The notes below the pieces were generated by a model. It ran no database searches. It was not told where the DNA came from and saw only the letters and a list, made by a program, of their open reading frames with translations. Below, piece by piece: positions 1-7,760 of a stretch of DNA of 64,000 nt. Origin of the DNA: Paenibacillus sp. PastM-3 (GTDB lineage Bacteria; Bacillota; Bacilli; Paenibacillales; Paenibacillaceae). The position numbers and the translations under genes were made by a program. The DNA lies in assembly GCF_029893965.1 (NCBI RefSeq), contig NZ_JARXXP010000007.1, positions 124,001-188,000 on the forward strand. Reading direction: 5' to 3'. Each line of letters opens with the position of its first letter. Position 1 is the first letter of the stretch.

Positions 1-982
1 GCTTGTTCAGCTTCATGATCGCTTCCTTATTATAGGCGGCGCCCATGAAGTTCGGCTGTCCGCCGATGATCTTGAGCGGAGTGATCCGGCTGGTAATCCC
101 CGAGCCCGTTATGGTGAAGTCAGCCAGCATCGTATGCACGGTCTTCTCACCGCCGCGCGTCGATTTATTGAACACAAAATTACCCAGCGAATAGTAGATC
201 GGCTTATGCTTGTAGTACTCGATTCCCATCAGGCAGTGGCTGTGTGCACCGAGAATGATGTCCGCGCCGCTGTCAATCATCTGCTTGGCCAGCGTCCGGG
301 CGTACTTCTCCGGATAATCCGCGAACTCTTCGTTCCAGTGCAGATATACAATGGTATAGTCATTGTCTTTGGCGGATTTCTTGATGGCGCCGAGCAGCGG
401 CTCCGCCGTGTAGGCCGAGGCAGCACCCGGTGTATTTTTGCCGGCATGCCAGGAAGGTCCGGACAGCACCCGGCTTGCCCCAAGCACGGCAATCCGCTTG
501 CCTTTGACTGTTTTGACATACGGCTTGAAAGCCTGATCCATATTGCTGCCTGCTCCGGTATGGCCGATCTTGTTCCTGTCCAGATGGACCAGTGTATCCA
601 GCATCGCATTCTGGCCGTAATCAAGGATATGATTATTCGCCAGTGTTACGCCGTCAATGCCGGCATAGCTTAATCCGCCAAGCGTCTCCGGTTTGGAACG
701 GAAGGCAAAGGTTTTCTCTGCCGCCTGGCCGCGCACCGATACAGGTGTCTCGAGATTGGCGAAGGCCAGATCAGCCTTTTGCAGGACAGGAGCTACCTTG
801 GCAAACGGAAAATGAACCCCGTACCTCGCTATTTGCTCCCCTACGAAGCCGTCCAGCACAATATCTCCGGCAAAGGTAAGCGTAATACGGTCTGCCGGCT
901 GGGCCTTGGACGCTCCGCCCCAAACCGCCGGGGCAGGAATCAGCAGAAAGAATAATAGAATAAGTAGGACTGCTCTGCGCAC
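1..982 (-). CDS. CapA-family metallophosphatase-like protein, C-terminus cut by window edge
   Basis: The reading frame runs from a GTG at 982 off the left edge, about 327 residues. The GTG has AAAGGAGT upstream. A competing ATG at 986 opens a different frame that soon fails, so the GTG is preferred. The first 22 residues are a hydrophobic export signal (VRRAVLLILLFFLLIP start). From residue 38 it shows FAGDIVLDG, then LANNHILDYG, a GAHSH motif and YYSLGNFVF, in the order seen in CapA/PgsA proteins linked to poly-gamma-glutamate capsule synthesis, which carry a calcineurin-like metallophosphatase fold. It probably acts outside the membrane. No capsule synthesis genes lie to its right, so a capsule role cannot be claimed. 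Confidence 0.85.
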   Translation of the reverse strand, partial: MRRAVLLILLFFLLIPAPAVWGGASKAQPADRITLTFAGDIVLDGFVGEQIARYGVHFPFAKVAPVLQKADLAFANLETPVSVRGQAAEKTFAFRSKPETLGGLSYAGIDGVTLANNHILDYGQNAMLDTLVHLDRNKIGHTGAGSNMDQAFKPYVKTVKGKRIAVLGASRVLSGPSWHAGKNTPGAASAYTAEPLLGAIKKSAKDNDYTIVYLHWNEEFADYPEKYARTLAKQMIDSGADIILGAHSHCLMGIEYYKHKPIYYSLGNFVFNKSTRGGEKTVHTMLADFTITGSGITSRITPLKIIGGQPNFMGAAYNKEAIMKLNK

Positions 983-1094
983 TCATTTTACTCCTTTTGA
1001 TAAGATATCTATCAACTATAACGGATAGCGTCGGTTATCTAAAAGAGTAAAAAGTCCCGGCTATAGAACGTGGATTTAAGAATGGTGAACCGGC

Positions 1095-1134
1095 AGCTGC
1101 TGCCGAGCCTGAACCTTCGGGTTCTACAGCAGCT
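1095..1134 (-). terminator. two-tier hairpin between methyltransferase and capA-like gene
   Basis: AGCTGCTG (1095-1102) pairs with CAGCAGCT (1127-1134). It encloses a second helix, GAACC-TTCG-GGTTC (1111-1124), capped by a UUCG-type tetraloop. There is no clear T tract, so this may be a weak terminator or processing hairpin 3' of the methyltransferase gene. Confidence 0.35.
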
Positions 1135-1157
1135 CCACTATCCGATTCTCAAGTTCA

Positions 1158-1820
1158 TCAATAGCTTTGCGCTTTCTTCAGCACTGCCCGGAAGCAGCTC
1201 AGCCCGCCCCACTGATCCGTCCGCAGCGCATCCTCCGGAAGATTGAAATTTGTCTCACCCCAGTACTGGAAGCCAGCCTGCAGCAGTACGTCGTTCATCA
1301 CCGGCAGATTGACGGTCGGATAATCGAAGGTCAGCACCAGCAGCCCCTCCCCGTTCAAAGTCCTGTGGAATTCCCGTATAGCCAGGATCGTATCATTCAG
1401 CGATAAATGCTCCAGTACGGAAATGCAAAAAATCGTATCAAAGCTCTCGTCCGCATAGGGCAGTGAGGTGAGCTCCGCCTGGGCCAGATGCAGGCCTGTC
1501 GTCCTCCTGGCCATAACCTGACGGGCTGCCTCTACGCCAATGTCTTCTTCAATATTCCGGATGATCGCTTCCTTTGATATGATCCGGGCATCCCTGTCGC
1601 AGGCATGCACCTCGGCGCTGAAGCCGGCAAGATAGAACTTGAGCGGATGGGAAATGCCGCAGGCGGCATCCAGCACTACATCATGGGGAGAGACAAAGTT
1701 AGTACACCATTCATATTCATAAGGCCGGCTCCACCAGGACTCCGGCAGTTCATAAATCAGCTTGTCGCGGCGGGCATCAGAACGGACAAAGAAACGGGAG
1801 ACATAGGGATGTGTCGGCAT
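1158..1820 (-). CDS. class I SAM-dependent methyltransferase
   Basis: A 220-residue soluble protein with the class I Rossmann methyltransferase layout. The SAM-binding motif I is VLDAACGISH (residues 49-58), followed by an acidic strand (VHACDRD), a SLPYADESFDTIFCISVLEHL segment in two parts typical of Methyltransf_11 members, and a late VLTFDYP strand. Motif I is unusual in reading DAACGISHPL where many members have DxGCGxG. The substrate cannot be read from the sequence. The neighbours are a CapA-like protein and an SDR enzyme on the same strand with gaps of 70-180 bases, so co-transcription is possible but unproved. Nothing marks it as an RNA or DNA methylase. Confidence 0.8.
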   Translation of the reverse strand: MPTHPYVSRFFVRSDARRDKLIYELPESWWSRPYEYEWCTNFVSPHDVVLDAACGISHPLKFYLAGFSAEVHACDRDARIISKEAIIRNIEEDIGVEAARQVMARRTTGLHLAQAELTSLPYADESFDTIFCISVLEHLSLNDTILAIREFHRTLNGEGLLVLTFDYPTVNLPVMNDVLLQAGFQYWGETNFNLPEDALRTDQWGGLSCFRAVLKKAQSY

Positions 1821-1892
1821 GGCCAGGACTCCTTTTTACGGGTTTCGGTAGTGAGAGTATATTCACTATTCCCTGATTCATGCCATATGCTG

Positions 1893-2915
1893 TTACACGT
1901 AGTAAGAGAGCAGCTTGGCGTCAACGCCATGTCTGCTGATCAGCATGTCCAGCATTTTGGACCACTCCGTATCCACGGTGCAGAGCTGCGGCCGGGCTTC
2001 GAACCATTCAACCGACATCCTGATCCCTTCGGCAAAAGGAACCGTTGCGCTGAACTCCGGCACCAGCCGTTTGAGCTTGCTGTTATCGAACACACTGCTT
2101 ACCGCCTGGTCGCCGATCAGGCCGTCGGCTGTTCCGGCCGGCGTATGGGCGGCGATGAAATCTGTCGAGATATGCACCACCTTGGGTTCTCTCCCCGCAG
2201 CTTCACCGATGGCTGCATAAATCTGGTTCCAGTTCAGTGACTCATCGGAGGTGATGTGGATCGCCTCACCGATCGTTTCGGAATTCCCCAGCAGGCCGAT
2301 GAAGCCTCTGGCAAAGTCCGTATTGTGCGTCAGCGTCCAGAGTGAAGTGCCGTCACCATGAATGACCAGCGGCTGGCCCTTGCGGATGCGTTCCACCAGC
2401 GACCAGGGATGCTGCCAGCTGGTCAGCGCTGCCGGGATAGCCGTTACACCGTAAGTATGTGAAGGCCGGACAATGGTCACCGGGAAGGCACTGGTGCGGT
2501 GCACCTCCAGCAGCAGCTCTTCACAGGCGATTTTGTCACGGGAATATTGCCAGTAAGGATTGGCCAGCGGTGTTTCTTCCGTAATGAGGTAGCTCCGCTG
2601 CGGCTTCTGGTAGGCCGAGGCAGAGCTGATGAAAATATACTGCTTCGTCTTACCGGTGAACAGCTCAATATCGGTCTGCACATGCTCCGGTGTAAAGGCA
2701 ATCCAGTCTACAACAGCATCAAACTCGTACCCCTTCAGTGCTTCTGCCGCACCGGCCGCATCACGGATATCTCCCCGGATAACTTCCGCCCCGTCAGGTA
2801 CAAATTCACTGCGCTCCCCGCGGTTAAACAGATACAGCTCAATCCCCTGTTCGACTGCAAGCCTGGATACGGCCTGGCTGATTAATCCTGTGCCTCCGAT
2901 AAAAAGTACCTTCAT
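1893..2915 (-). CDS. NAD-dependent epimerase/dehydratase family (extended SDR) oxidoreductase
   Basis: A 340-residue protein starting with the dinucleotide-binding motif FIGGTGLIS (residues 5-13). It has an SSASAY stretch near residue 97 and a YSRDK motif (Y124, K128) matching the YxxxK catalytic pair of extended short-chain dehydrogenases. IVRPSHTYG further on is the usual conserved segment after it. These proteins act on nucleotide sugars or related alcohols using NAD(P). The exact substrate is not visible. It lies 20 bases downstream of the aldo/keto reductase gene on the same strand and is probably its operon partner. An AGAGAGGAGCAG ribosome site sits before the ATG. Confidence 0.85.
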   Translation of the reverse strand: MKVLFIGGTGLISQAVSRLAVEQGIELYLFNRGERSEFVPDGAEVIRGDIRDAAGAAEALKGYEFDAVVDWIAFTPEHVQTDIELFTGKTKQYIFISSASAYQKPQRSYLITEETPLANPYWQYSRDKIACEELLLEVHRTSAFPVTIVRPSHTYGVTAIPAALTSWQHPWSLVERIRKGQPLVIHGDGTSLWTLTHNTDFARGFIGLLGNSETIGEAIHITSDESLNWNQIYAAIGEAAGREPKVVHISTDFIAAHTPAGTADGLIGDQAVSSVFDNSKLKRLVPEFSATVPFAEGIRMSVEWFEARPQLCTVDTEWSKMLDMLISRHGVDAKLLSYYV

Positions 2916-2935
2916 CTGTATCTGCTCCTCTCTCT

Positions 2936-3874
2936 TTAGGCAATAATTTCGTCAATTCGCGACAAGACTTCACTGCTCAGTTCGACACCTGAAGCCTTCA
3001 CATTCTCCTCCACCTGCTCCGGCCGGCTTGCACCGACAAGTGCACTTGCTACATTAGACTGCCGCAGGATCCAGGCGAGAGCCAGATTGCCGACCGAAAG
3101 ATCCAGCTCTGCCGCAACTTTACCCAGCTCCTGCACCTTGGCGATTTTCTCTTCTGTAACCCCTTTACGCATCCATTCCAGCCTGGAGGCCCGGCTGCCC
3201 TCAGGAATGTCCTCCGCCGAGCTGTATTTTCCGGTCAAGAGACCTTGAGCCAGCGGCGAGAATACAACCTGTCCGATCCCTTTGCGTTCGCCGAGCGGAA
3301 TAATTTCTTTTTCTATATAACGTTCGAACATATTGTAAATCGGCTGATTGACCACAATGCGGTCCAGCAGATACCGGTCCGCAACAGCCAGCGCCTCTGT
3401 CATCTGGGCAGCCGTCCATTCGCTTACGCCGACGTAGAGCACCTTGCCCTGACGGACCAGATCATCCAGTGTGCGCAGCGTCTCCTCAATGGGTGTCTCC
3501 GGATCGTAACGATGGCAGTACATAATGTCCACATAATCTGCCCCCAGCCGCTTCAGGCTGGCATGGCATTGCTCTGTAATATGCTTGCGTGACAGGCCGC
3601 GGTCATTCGGACCGTCTCCCATAACGCCGTAAACCTTGGTGGCCAGGATATAAGATTCGCGGGGAAATCCGCGCAGCGTCTCACCGAGCAGCTTCTCGGC
3701 CGCACCTTTTTCATACACATTGGCCGTATCAAAAAAATTAACGCCCAACCCGTAAGCGGTTTCAATTGCTCTGACAGCATTCTCCCGTTCCACATATCCG
3801 CCGTACGTCAACCAGCTTCCCAGGCTGATTTCACTGACCTTCAGCCCTGATCCGCCTAATCTGCGGTACTTCAT
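2936..3874 (-). CDS. aldo/keto reductase, Kv-beta-like subfamily
   Basis: A 312-residue cytoplasmic NADPH-dependent oxidoreductase with a TIM-barrel fold. The ATG at 3874 is chosen because GGGAGGAGA sits just upstream; the frame stays open to 3940 but that extension has no ribosome site. The start MKYRRLGGSGLKVSEISLG is the usual family opening. The catalytic tetrad is visible: D49 and Y54 in FFDTANVYEKG, K80 in LATKVYG and H121 in MYCHRYDP. Late motifs for NADP binding (VGASRPEQVEEN) are present. Family members reduce aldehydes and ketones; the physiological substrate is not evident. It is followed closely by the SDR gene, suggesting a two-gene redox operon. Confidence 0.88.
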   Translation of the reverse strand: MKYRRLGGSGLKVSEISLGSWLTYGGYVERENAVRAIETAYGLGVNFFDTANVYEKGAAEKLLGETLRGFPRESYILATKVYGVMGDGPNDRGLSRKHITEQCHASLKRLGADYVDIMYCHRYDPETPIEETLRTLDDLVRQGKVLYVGVSEWTAAQMTEALAVADRYLLDRIVVNQPIYNMFERYIEKEIIPLGERKGIGQVVFSPLAQGLLTGKYSSAEDIPEGSRASRLEWMRKGVTEEKIAKVQELGKVAAELDLSVGNLALAWILRQSNVASALVGASRPEQVEENVKASGVELSSEVLSRIDEIIA

Positions 3875-4119
3875 TCCACACTTCTCCTCCCAGTTCCTCT
3901 TTATCCGGCCCGAGTGTGAACCGGTATTTCCATTGCACATTGTTATTTTAGACCAGTTTGCTAGGAATTTCTATCTGTTTGAAAAAAATAGCCCCTTTAC
4001 GATAGCTAACAGTAATCTGCAGACGGGAAATCGGGCATAGCTATATATGAGGGGAGCGGTTTAGTCGGAATACATAACCACTATCTGCATTGGTCCCTCG
4101 ATTAGTTTCAAAATTACAC

Positions 4120-4147
4120 TTGCTTTATAAAAGTAATATGCTATAAT
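4120..4147 (+). promoter_or_regulatory. sigma-A promoter of the FMN reductase gene
   Basis: TTGCTT (4120-4125), a 16-base spacer and TATAAT (4142-4147) preceded by TGC, an extended -10. It lies 55 bases before the ATG at 4203, in the otherwise gene-free interval 3875-4202. No other element was recognised there. Confidence 0.65.
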
Positions 4148-4202
4148 AAATTTCATAAAGTCAACACGAAATCCAATACACTCACTTTAGGAGGAATTTC
4201 AA

Positions 4203-4745
4203 ATGACAACATTGAACATCGGGATTATTCTGGGAAGCACTCGCAAGGGCCGCGTAAGCCCGCAAGTCGGGGAATGGGTGAAAGGCATTGCAGATGCCCG
4301 CGGAGACGCCAACTATGAGATCGTAGACATTGCCGACTTTAAGCTTCCGCTGCTGGGCGAAAGCGATGATTATGGCCCTGCCGCAGCCTGGGCTACCAAG
4401 CTGGCTACTCTGGACGGTTTTGTATTTATCGCCCAGGAGTATAACCACAGCATTACCGGAGCACTCAAGAATGCGCTTGACTCTGCCCGGGATGAATGGA
4501 ACAACAAGGCTGCCGGGATTGTCAGCTACGGTTCGGCAGGCGGAGCACGCGCGGCTGAACATCTGCGCGGAATTCTCGGCGAGCTTCAGGTAGCTGACGT
4601 CCGGGTACATCCGCTTCTCTCCCTCTTCACCGACTTTGAGAACGGCACAGTCTTCAAGCCGGCTGATCTGCACAAAGCGAACGTCAATGCGATGCTCGAT
4701 CAGGTGCTGGCCTGGAGCGGTGCCCTGAAGACACTGCGCCAGTAA
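4203..4745 (+). CDS. NADPH-dependent FMN reductase family protein
   Basis: A 180-residue flavodoxin-like protein. The phosphate-binding loop GSTRKGRVS (residues 11-19) after a hydrophobic first strand, the central AQEYNHSITGALKNALD segment (around residues 79-95) and the GGARAAEHLR stretch are the hallmarks of FMN-dependent NADPH oxidoreductases of the azoreductase/chromate reductase group. It is expected to be a cytoplasmic homodimer or tetramer reducing quinones or FMN with NADPH. The ribosome site is TAGGAGGAA before the ATG. It is a single-gene unit with its own promoter and a strong hairpin behind it. The electron acceptor is unknown. Confidence 0.88.
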   Translation: MTTLNIGIILGSTRKGRVSPQVGEWVKGIADARGDANYEIVDIADFKLPLLGESDDYGPAAAWATKLATLDGFVFIAQEYNHSITGALKNALDSARDEWNNKAAGIVSYGSAGGARAAEHLRGILGELQVADVRVHPLLSLFTDFENGTVFKPADLHKANVNAMLDQVLAWSGALKTLRQ

Positions 4746-4763
4746 TATCATCGTTGCCCTAAC

Positions 4764-4813
4764 AACAACAGCAAACAGCCGCTTCTCACCGGGAGCGGCT
4801 GTTTGCTGTTGTT
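4764..4813 (+). terminator. 20-bp perfect hairpin after the FMN reductase gene
   Basis: Positions 4764-4783 and 4794-4813 are perfect reverse complements (20 bp) around a 10-base loop. The 3' arm ends TGTTGTT rather than in a clean T tract. It is an effective-looking terminator. Confidence 0.75.
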
Positions 4814-4839
4814 AACATCGTTAAATGAAAAAATTCTCA

Positions 4840-4865
4840 TGAAACCTTAATCTAATCATGGCGTA
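4840..4865 (+). promoter_or_regulatory. ECF sigma (sigma-W-like) promoter
   Basis: TGAAAC (4840-4845), exactly 16 bases, then CGTA (4862-4865), followed by C. This matches the Bacillus sigma-W consensus (TGAAAC-N16-CGTA) in both boxes and spacing. It lies 65 bases upstream of the start codon of the small basic protein. The assignment is by pattern only; no ECF sigma gene is in the window. Confidence 0.6.
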
Positions 4866-4930
4866 CTTAAGGGTAATAAAAGAGTAAGAGTATATTACAA
4901 GCACAATTTATCTTATAAGGAGGAGACATG

Positions 4931-5143
4931 ATGCTTAGAAAACTTCTTGGCAAGGTACTGCATTCTGTAGAACATTCCAGGCCGGGCGGACACCGTAAAT
5001 ATTCAAGCAGTCACAAAGGGAGGTCATTTTACGGCAGACATTCAAGCAGCAGCCGCGGATATAAGCGGTATTCGTCGTCCGATGCGCACCGCGGCGGAAG
5101 CGGTCATAAATACTATAAAAACCGTTATGGCAGTTCCAGCTAA
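4931..5143 (+). CDS. small basic Ser/Gly/His/Tyr-rich protein of unknown function
   Basis: A 70-residue protein dominated by Ser, Arg, Lys, His, Gly and Tyr. After a short amphipathic start (LRKLLGKVLHSVEH) come repeated short motifs such as YSSS, HSSSSRG, YKRYSSS and YKNRYGSSS. There is no hydrophobic segment and no cysteine. Tandem ATGs occur at 4928 and 4931; the second is better spaced (7 bases) from AAGGAGG at 4917-4923. The strong ribosome site, the ECF-type promoter and the shared terminator argue for a real gene despite its low complexity. It could bind nucleic acid or anionic polymers, or be a phosphorylation substrate. It faces a Ser/Thr kinase gene across a common terminator. No family was recognised. 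Confidence 0.7.
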   Translation: MLRKLLGKVLHSVEHSRPGGHRKYSSSHKGRSFYGRHSSSSRGYKRYSSSDAHRGGSGHKYYKNRYGSSS

Positions 5144-5169
5144 TAACCGGCTGCCGGAACGGTCCAAGA

Positions 5170-5198
5170 GGCGCCTTCCTGTTCAAGCTGAAGGCGCC
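5170..5198. terminator. bidirectional terminator between the small basic protein and the kinase
   Basis: GGCGCCTTC (5170-5178) pairs with GAAGGCGCC (5190-5198), followed by ATCTTTATT. It sits between two convergent genes and can serve both. Confidence 0.75.
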
Positions 5199-5208
5199 AT
5201 CTTTATTG

Positions 5209-6036
5209 CTATTTCACCAGACTCTGATGTATTGCTTCAGCGTCCCGGATAAAGTCCGCAGTATCCGCATAAGGTTCGGCATGTTCTCCAAGCAGCCGGT
5301 TGAGGAGCACCAGCATGTCCGGCGATACCTTCAGCTCCTCCCGCCAGCTTCGCTCTTGCTTCCCGCGTTCAGGCTCGTAAGCAGAATACAGCATAAACAG
5401 CATCAGCTGGCCCATATCATACAGATCCGAAGAGATCACCGGCGGCATCCGCTCAGGCAGCACCACTGTCTGCAAGGCATCCGGACCGCTTGAATCCTCC
5501 TGCTCCCCGATCCTTTTTGCCAGGCCGAAATCAATCAGATACAAGTCATCCTCCCGCAAAATAACATTAGGAATCCGCAGGTCCAGATGGACGTATCCCC
5601 GCGAATGGACATGCATGACCAGCTCTGCCAGCTTTAGAATGACAGCCAGGCTTTCCCGCTCCCCGTAGATACGCTTGTCGTCAAAGATCAGGTCCTCCAG
5701 TGTTTTTCCCGTAATGTAATCACTGGCCAGCCAGTTCGAGCCTTTAAACTCCAGATAATCCCGGCATGCGGGGATTCTGGGATGATCCATAGACTGGAGG
5801 ATCCTGTACTCCTTCTCAAGCAGCATCCGTCCCGCGTCTTTTTTGCTCGGTCTGGACTGCTTCAGCGCATAAAGCTCCCCTTCTGCAGTATCACGGCAGC
5901 AATAGGTAAGCCCATAGCTTCCTTCACCGAGCAGATGCTGTATTACATAACGCCCGCCGATCAGCTTCCCCTCCGGGAGCGGGTAATCCTGCCAGGCCTT
6001 TATAAATCCGCGTAAGCGCTCCGGCACCAGCCCCAT
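5209..6036 (-). CDS. soluble serine/threonine protein kinase
   Basis: A 275-residue protein that is essentially one eukaryotic-like kinase domain with no membrane segment or sensor domain. The glycine loop is GEGSYG (37-42) and the ATP-anchoring lysine lies in YALKQ (K59). The catalytic loop reads HLDLRIPN (150-157), so the aspartate and asparagine are kept, but the usual HRD arginine is leucine and the DLK lysine is arginine. The metal-binding DFG is at 169-171. No clear APE motif follows. Hence it may be an active but non-RD, atypical kinase. Substrates are unknown. The convergent small Ser-rich protein is an obvious candidate on position alone. Confidence 0.85.
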   Translation of the reverse strand: MGLVPERLRGFIKAWQDYPLPEGKLIGGRYVIQHLLGEGSYGLTYCCRDTAEGELYALKQSRPSKKDAGRMLLEKEYRILQSMDHPRIPACRDYLEFKGSNWLASDYITGKTLEDLIFDDKRIYGERESLAVILKLAELVMHVHSRGYVHLDLRIPNVILREDDLYLIDFGLAKRIGEQEDSSGPDALQTVVLPERMPPVISSDLYDMGQLMLFMLYSAYEPERGKQERSWREELKVSPDMLVLLNRLLGEHAEPYADTADFIRDAEAIHQSLVK

Positions 6037-6164
6037 AGCCCTCCATCCTCCCGTCCTGTCGCGATATGGAATAAGGTTAACATATTGAACCCGGGTACGC
6101 CAAATACACCGGCATCAATATGCCGGTGTAGACAGGTGAGACACGTTATCCAGGCTTCCGGTAC

Positions 6165-6410
6165 CTATTGTGAAGTATTGCCCGAAATTGTTGCTCCATT
6201 CCCATTAATAACTTCTGAAGCTGTAAATTTTATACTGAGCTCTTGTTGTTTATATTCGACCGCATCATCATCTTTAAAAATATTATTTCTCAATGCACTG
6301 AGGTCCTCAACATAAGCATAAACAACGTTATTTTCTTCATCAATTTCGGTCGATTTAATGACCCCTTTTTCTTCCATTTCTTTATTTAAATAGGCTTGTT
6401 TTTTTTGCAA
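6165..6410 (-). CDS. hypothetical protein or gene fragment in AT-rich DNA
   Basis: An 81-residue frame whose only start is a TTG at 6410 with no good ribosome site. The frame is open only a few codons further upstream, to a stop near 6450. The sequence is acidic and coiled-coil-like at first (KKQAYLNKEMEEKG), then beta-like (NNVVYAYVEDLSAL). Composition is clearly more AT-rich than the flanking genes. Its protein-like character with a missing proper start suggests the C-terminal part of a decayed secreted or surface protein rather than an intact gene. No family could be named. Confidence 0.35.
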   Translation of the reverse strand: MQKKQAYLNKEMEEKGVIKSTEIDEENNVVYAYVEDLSALRNNIFKDDDAVEYKQQELSIKFTASEVINGNGATISGNTSQ

Positions 6411-6517
6411 TTCTTTAAGTGAGTGTTGTACAGAATGATATTTAAAGGATTTTTAAGTCAATGATATATATTTTCCCTTATATTAGTTTTTTCTGCTCTG
6501 AGATTTCAATTGCATAA

Positions 6518-6715
6518 AAAGAGAAAAGAGTTCTACAATTTAGCATCCTTGAAGGCGAAACACTACAAAGACCTTCCTGTACTCTAAGCACTAGAATAAA
6601 GTTTACGTTGAAACAGTTTTACAGAACGATATCATACTTCTATTGTAATAGGTACGAAGAAAGTGCTACTACTTATTTAGTAAATGTAGAAAAAGAATTG
6701 AAGAACTCTACTTAA
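6518..6715 (+). pseudogene. possible 3' remnant of a lost gene
   Basis: An open frame of 65 codons without a usable start ends at TAA (6713-6715), nine bases before a perfect hairpin with a T tract. The last third (ESATTYLVNVEKELKNS) looks protein-like; the earlier part may be chance. The spacing to the terminator is the main argument. The stretch 6411-6883 otherwise holds no gene that can be supported. Confidence 0.25.
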
Positions 6716-6723
6716 AACCTACG

Positions 6724-6758
6724 GTGGCCGGATAATCTGCTTGTATATATCCGGCCAC
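6724..6758 (+). terminator. rho-independent terminator in the AT-rich scar
   Basis: GTGGCCGGAT (6724-6733) pairs perfectly with ATCCGGCCAC (6749-6758), followed by ATTTTTATT. No intact plus-strand gene precedes it, which supports the view that a gene was lost here. Confidence 0.7.
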
Positions 6759-6883
6759 ATTTTTATTCAGCTTAAACGTTACAAAGGATTGAATTCCAGA
6801 GGCAATATCTCCTCCTTAATATGGAATCTGCATAGACAACTTCAGAATCAAACTGATCCCTTCAACAATTCTAAGCCTGCCCC

Positions 6884-7453
6884 TTAGAACACCCGCTTCT
6901 TATCCCGTTCCTCAATCAGAATCTGCACGGACTCCTTGAACCGGATCGCGTGGATAATCTCCCGCTCGCGCAGGAATTTCAGGCTGTCCTGCAGGTCCAC
7001 ATCATCCGTCATGTCAATCAGCCACTGGTATGTAGCCCGGGCCTTTTCCTCGGCGGCAATGTCTTCGTACAGATCCGCGAGCGGATCGCCTTTGGCTTGG
7101 ATATAGCTGGCGGTCCACGGAACCCCGGCTGAATTCTGGTAGAACAGGGCGTGGTCACGCTGCGCATAATTCGGTCCCAGGCCTGCCGCCTCCAGCTCCT
7201 GCACGGATGCATCCTTGGTCAGCTTGTAGATCATCGTAGCAATCATCTCGAGGTGGGCAAATTCCTCTGTCGAAATATCGTTAAGCACGCCGATCACCTT
7301 ATCCGGAATCGAATACCTCTGATTCATGTAGCGCAGTGCTGCGGCCAGTTCCCCGTCAGCGCCTCCGTATTGCTCCATCAGGTACCGTGCCATCCTTACA
7401 TCACATTTGTTGACACGAACCGGGTACTGCAGCTTCTTCTCATAAATCCACAT
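6884..7453 (-). CDS. cotJC: spore coat protein CotJC (manganese-catalase-like)
   Basis: At 189 residues it matches the Bacillus CotJC length. It belongs to the manganese catalase/ferritin-like group. Metal-ligand positions are visible as GELAAALRYMNQRY (E35) and STEEFAHLEM (E63 or E64, H67), with a second ExxH-like region (EEKARATYQWLI and EIIHAIRFKE) near the end. CotJC is deposited in the spore coat, made in the mother cell, and depends on CotJA in B. subtilis. A GGAGGGAGG ribosome site precedes the ATG. It is the third gene of the cotJA-cotJB-cotJC operon. Confidence 0.92.
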   Translation of the reverse strand: MWIYEKKLQYPVRVNKCDVRMARYLMEQYGGADGELAAALRYMNQRYSIPDKVIGVLNDISTEEFAHLEMIATMIYKLTKDASVQELEAAGLGPNYAQRDHALFYQNSAGVPWTASYIQAKGDPLADLYEDIAAEEKARATYQWLIDMTDDVDLQDSLKFLREREIIHAIRFKESVQILIEERDKKRVF

Positions 7454-7486
7454 CCGGGAGCCTCCCTCCTATACGTTGTGATAACG

Positions 7487-7756
7487 CTACACTTGCCAGG
7501 GCCACGGGCTCTGGTTCCATTCCCACGGACATTTGGAGTACGCCCGCCCGAAATTCTGCAGCGGCCCGTACAGCTCCTGAAACTGGTTAGCCAGCCGGGT
7601 CCGCTCCTGGGTTAGCTGATTAAACTGCTCAATCGCCTTAAGATCATCCGGATGGGTATTCAGATACAGATTCAGCTCGACCAGTGCAAAATCAAGCACC
7701 TGAAGCTGCTCCAGCATTTCATAATATCGCGGCTCACATGCATTTGGCTGCTCCAT
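7487..7756 (-). CDS. cotJB: spore coat protein CotJB
   Basis: An 89-residue protein with the CotJB pattern: a helical first half (YYEMLEQLQVLDFALVELNL), a THPDD turn, then helices ending in a Trp/Pro-rich tail (CPWEWNQSPWPWQV). It starts four bases after the cotJA stop, and its ribosome site (GGGGGC) lies within the end of cotJA, so translation is probably coupled. The role in the coat is known only genetically in Bacillus; it accompanies CotJC into the spore. No catalytic motif is visible. Confidence 0.9.
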   Translation of the reverse strand: MEQPNACEPRYYEMLEQLQVLDFALVELNLYLNTHPDDLKAIEQFNQLTQERTRLANQFQELYGPLQNFGRAYSKCPWEWNQSPWPWQV

Positions 7757-7760
7757 CAGA

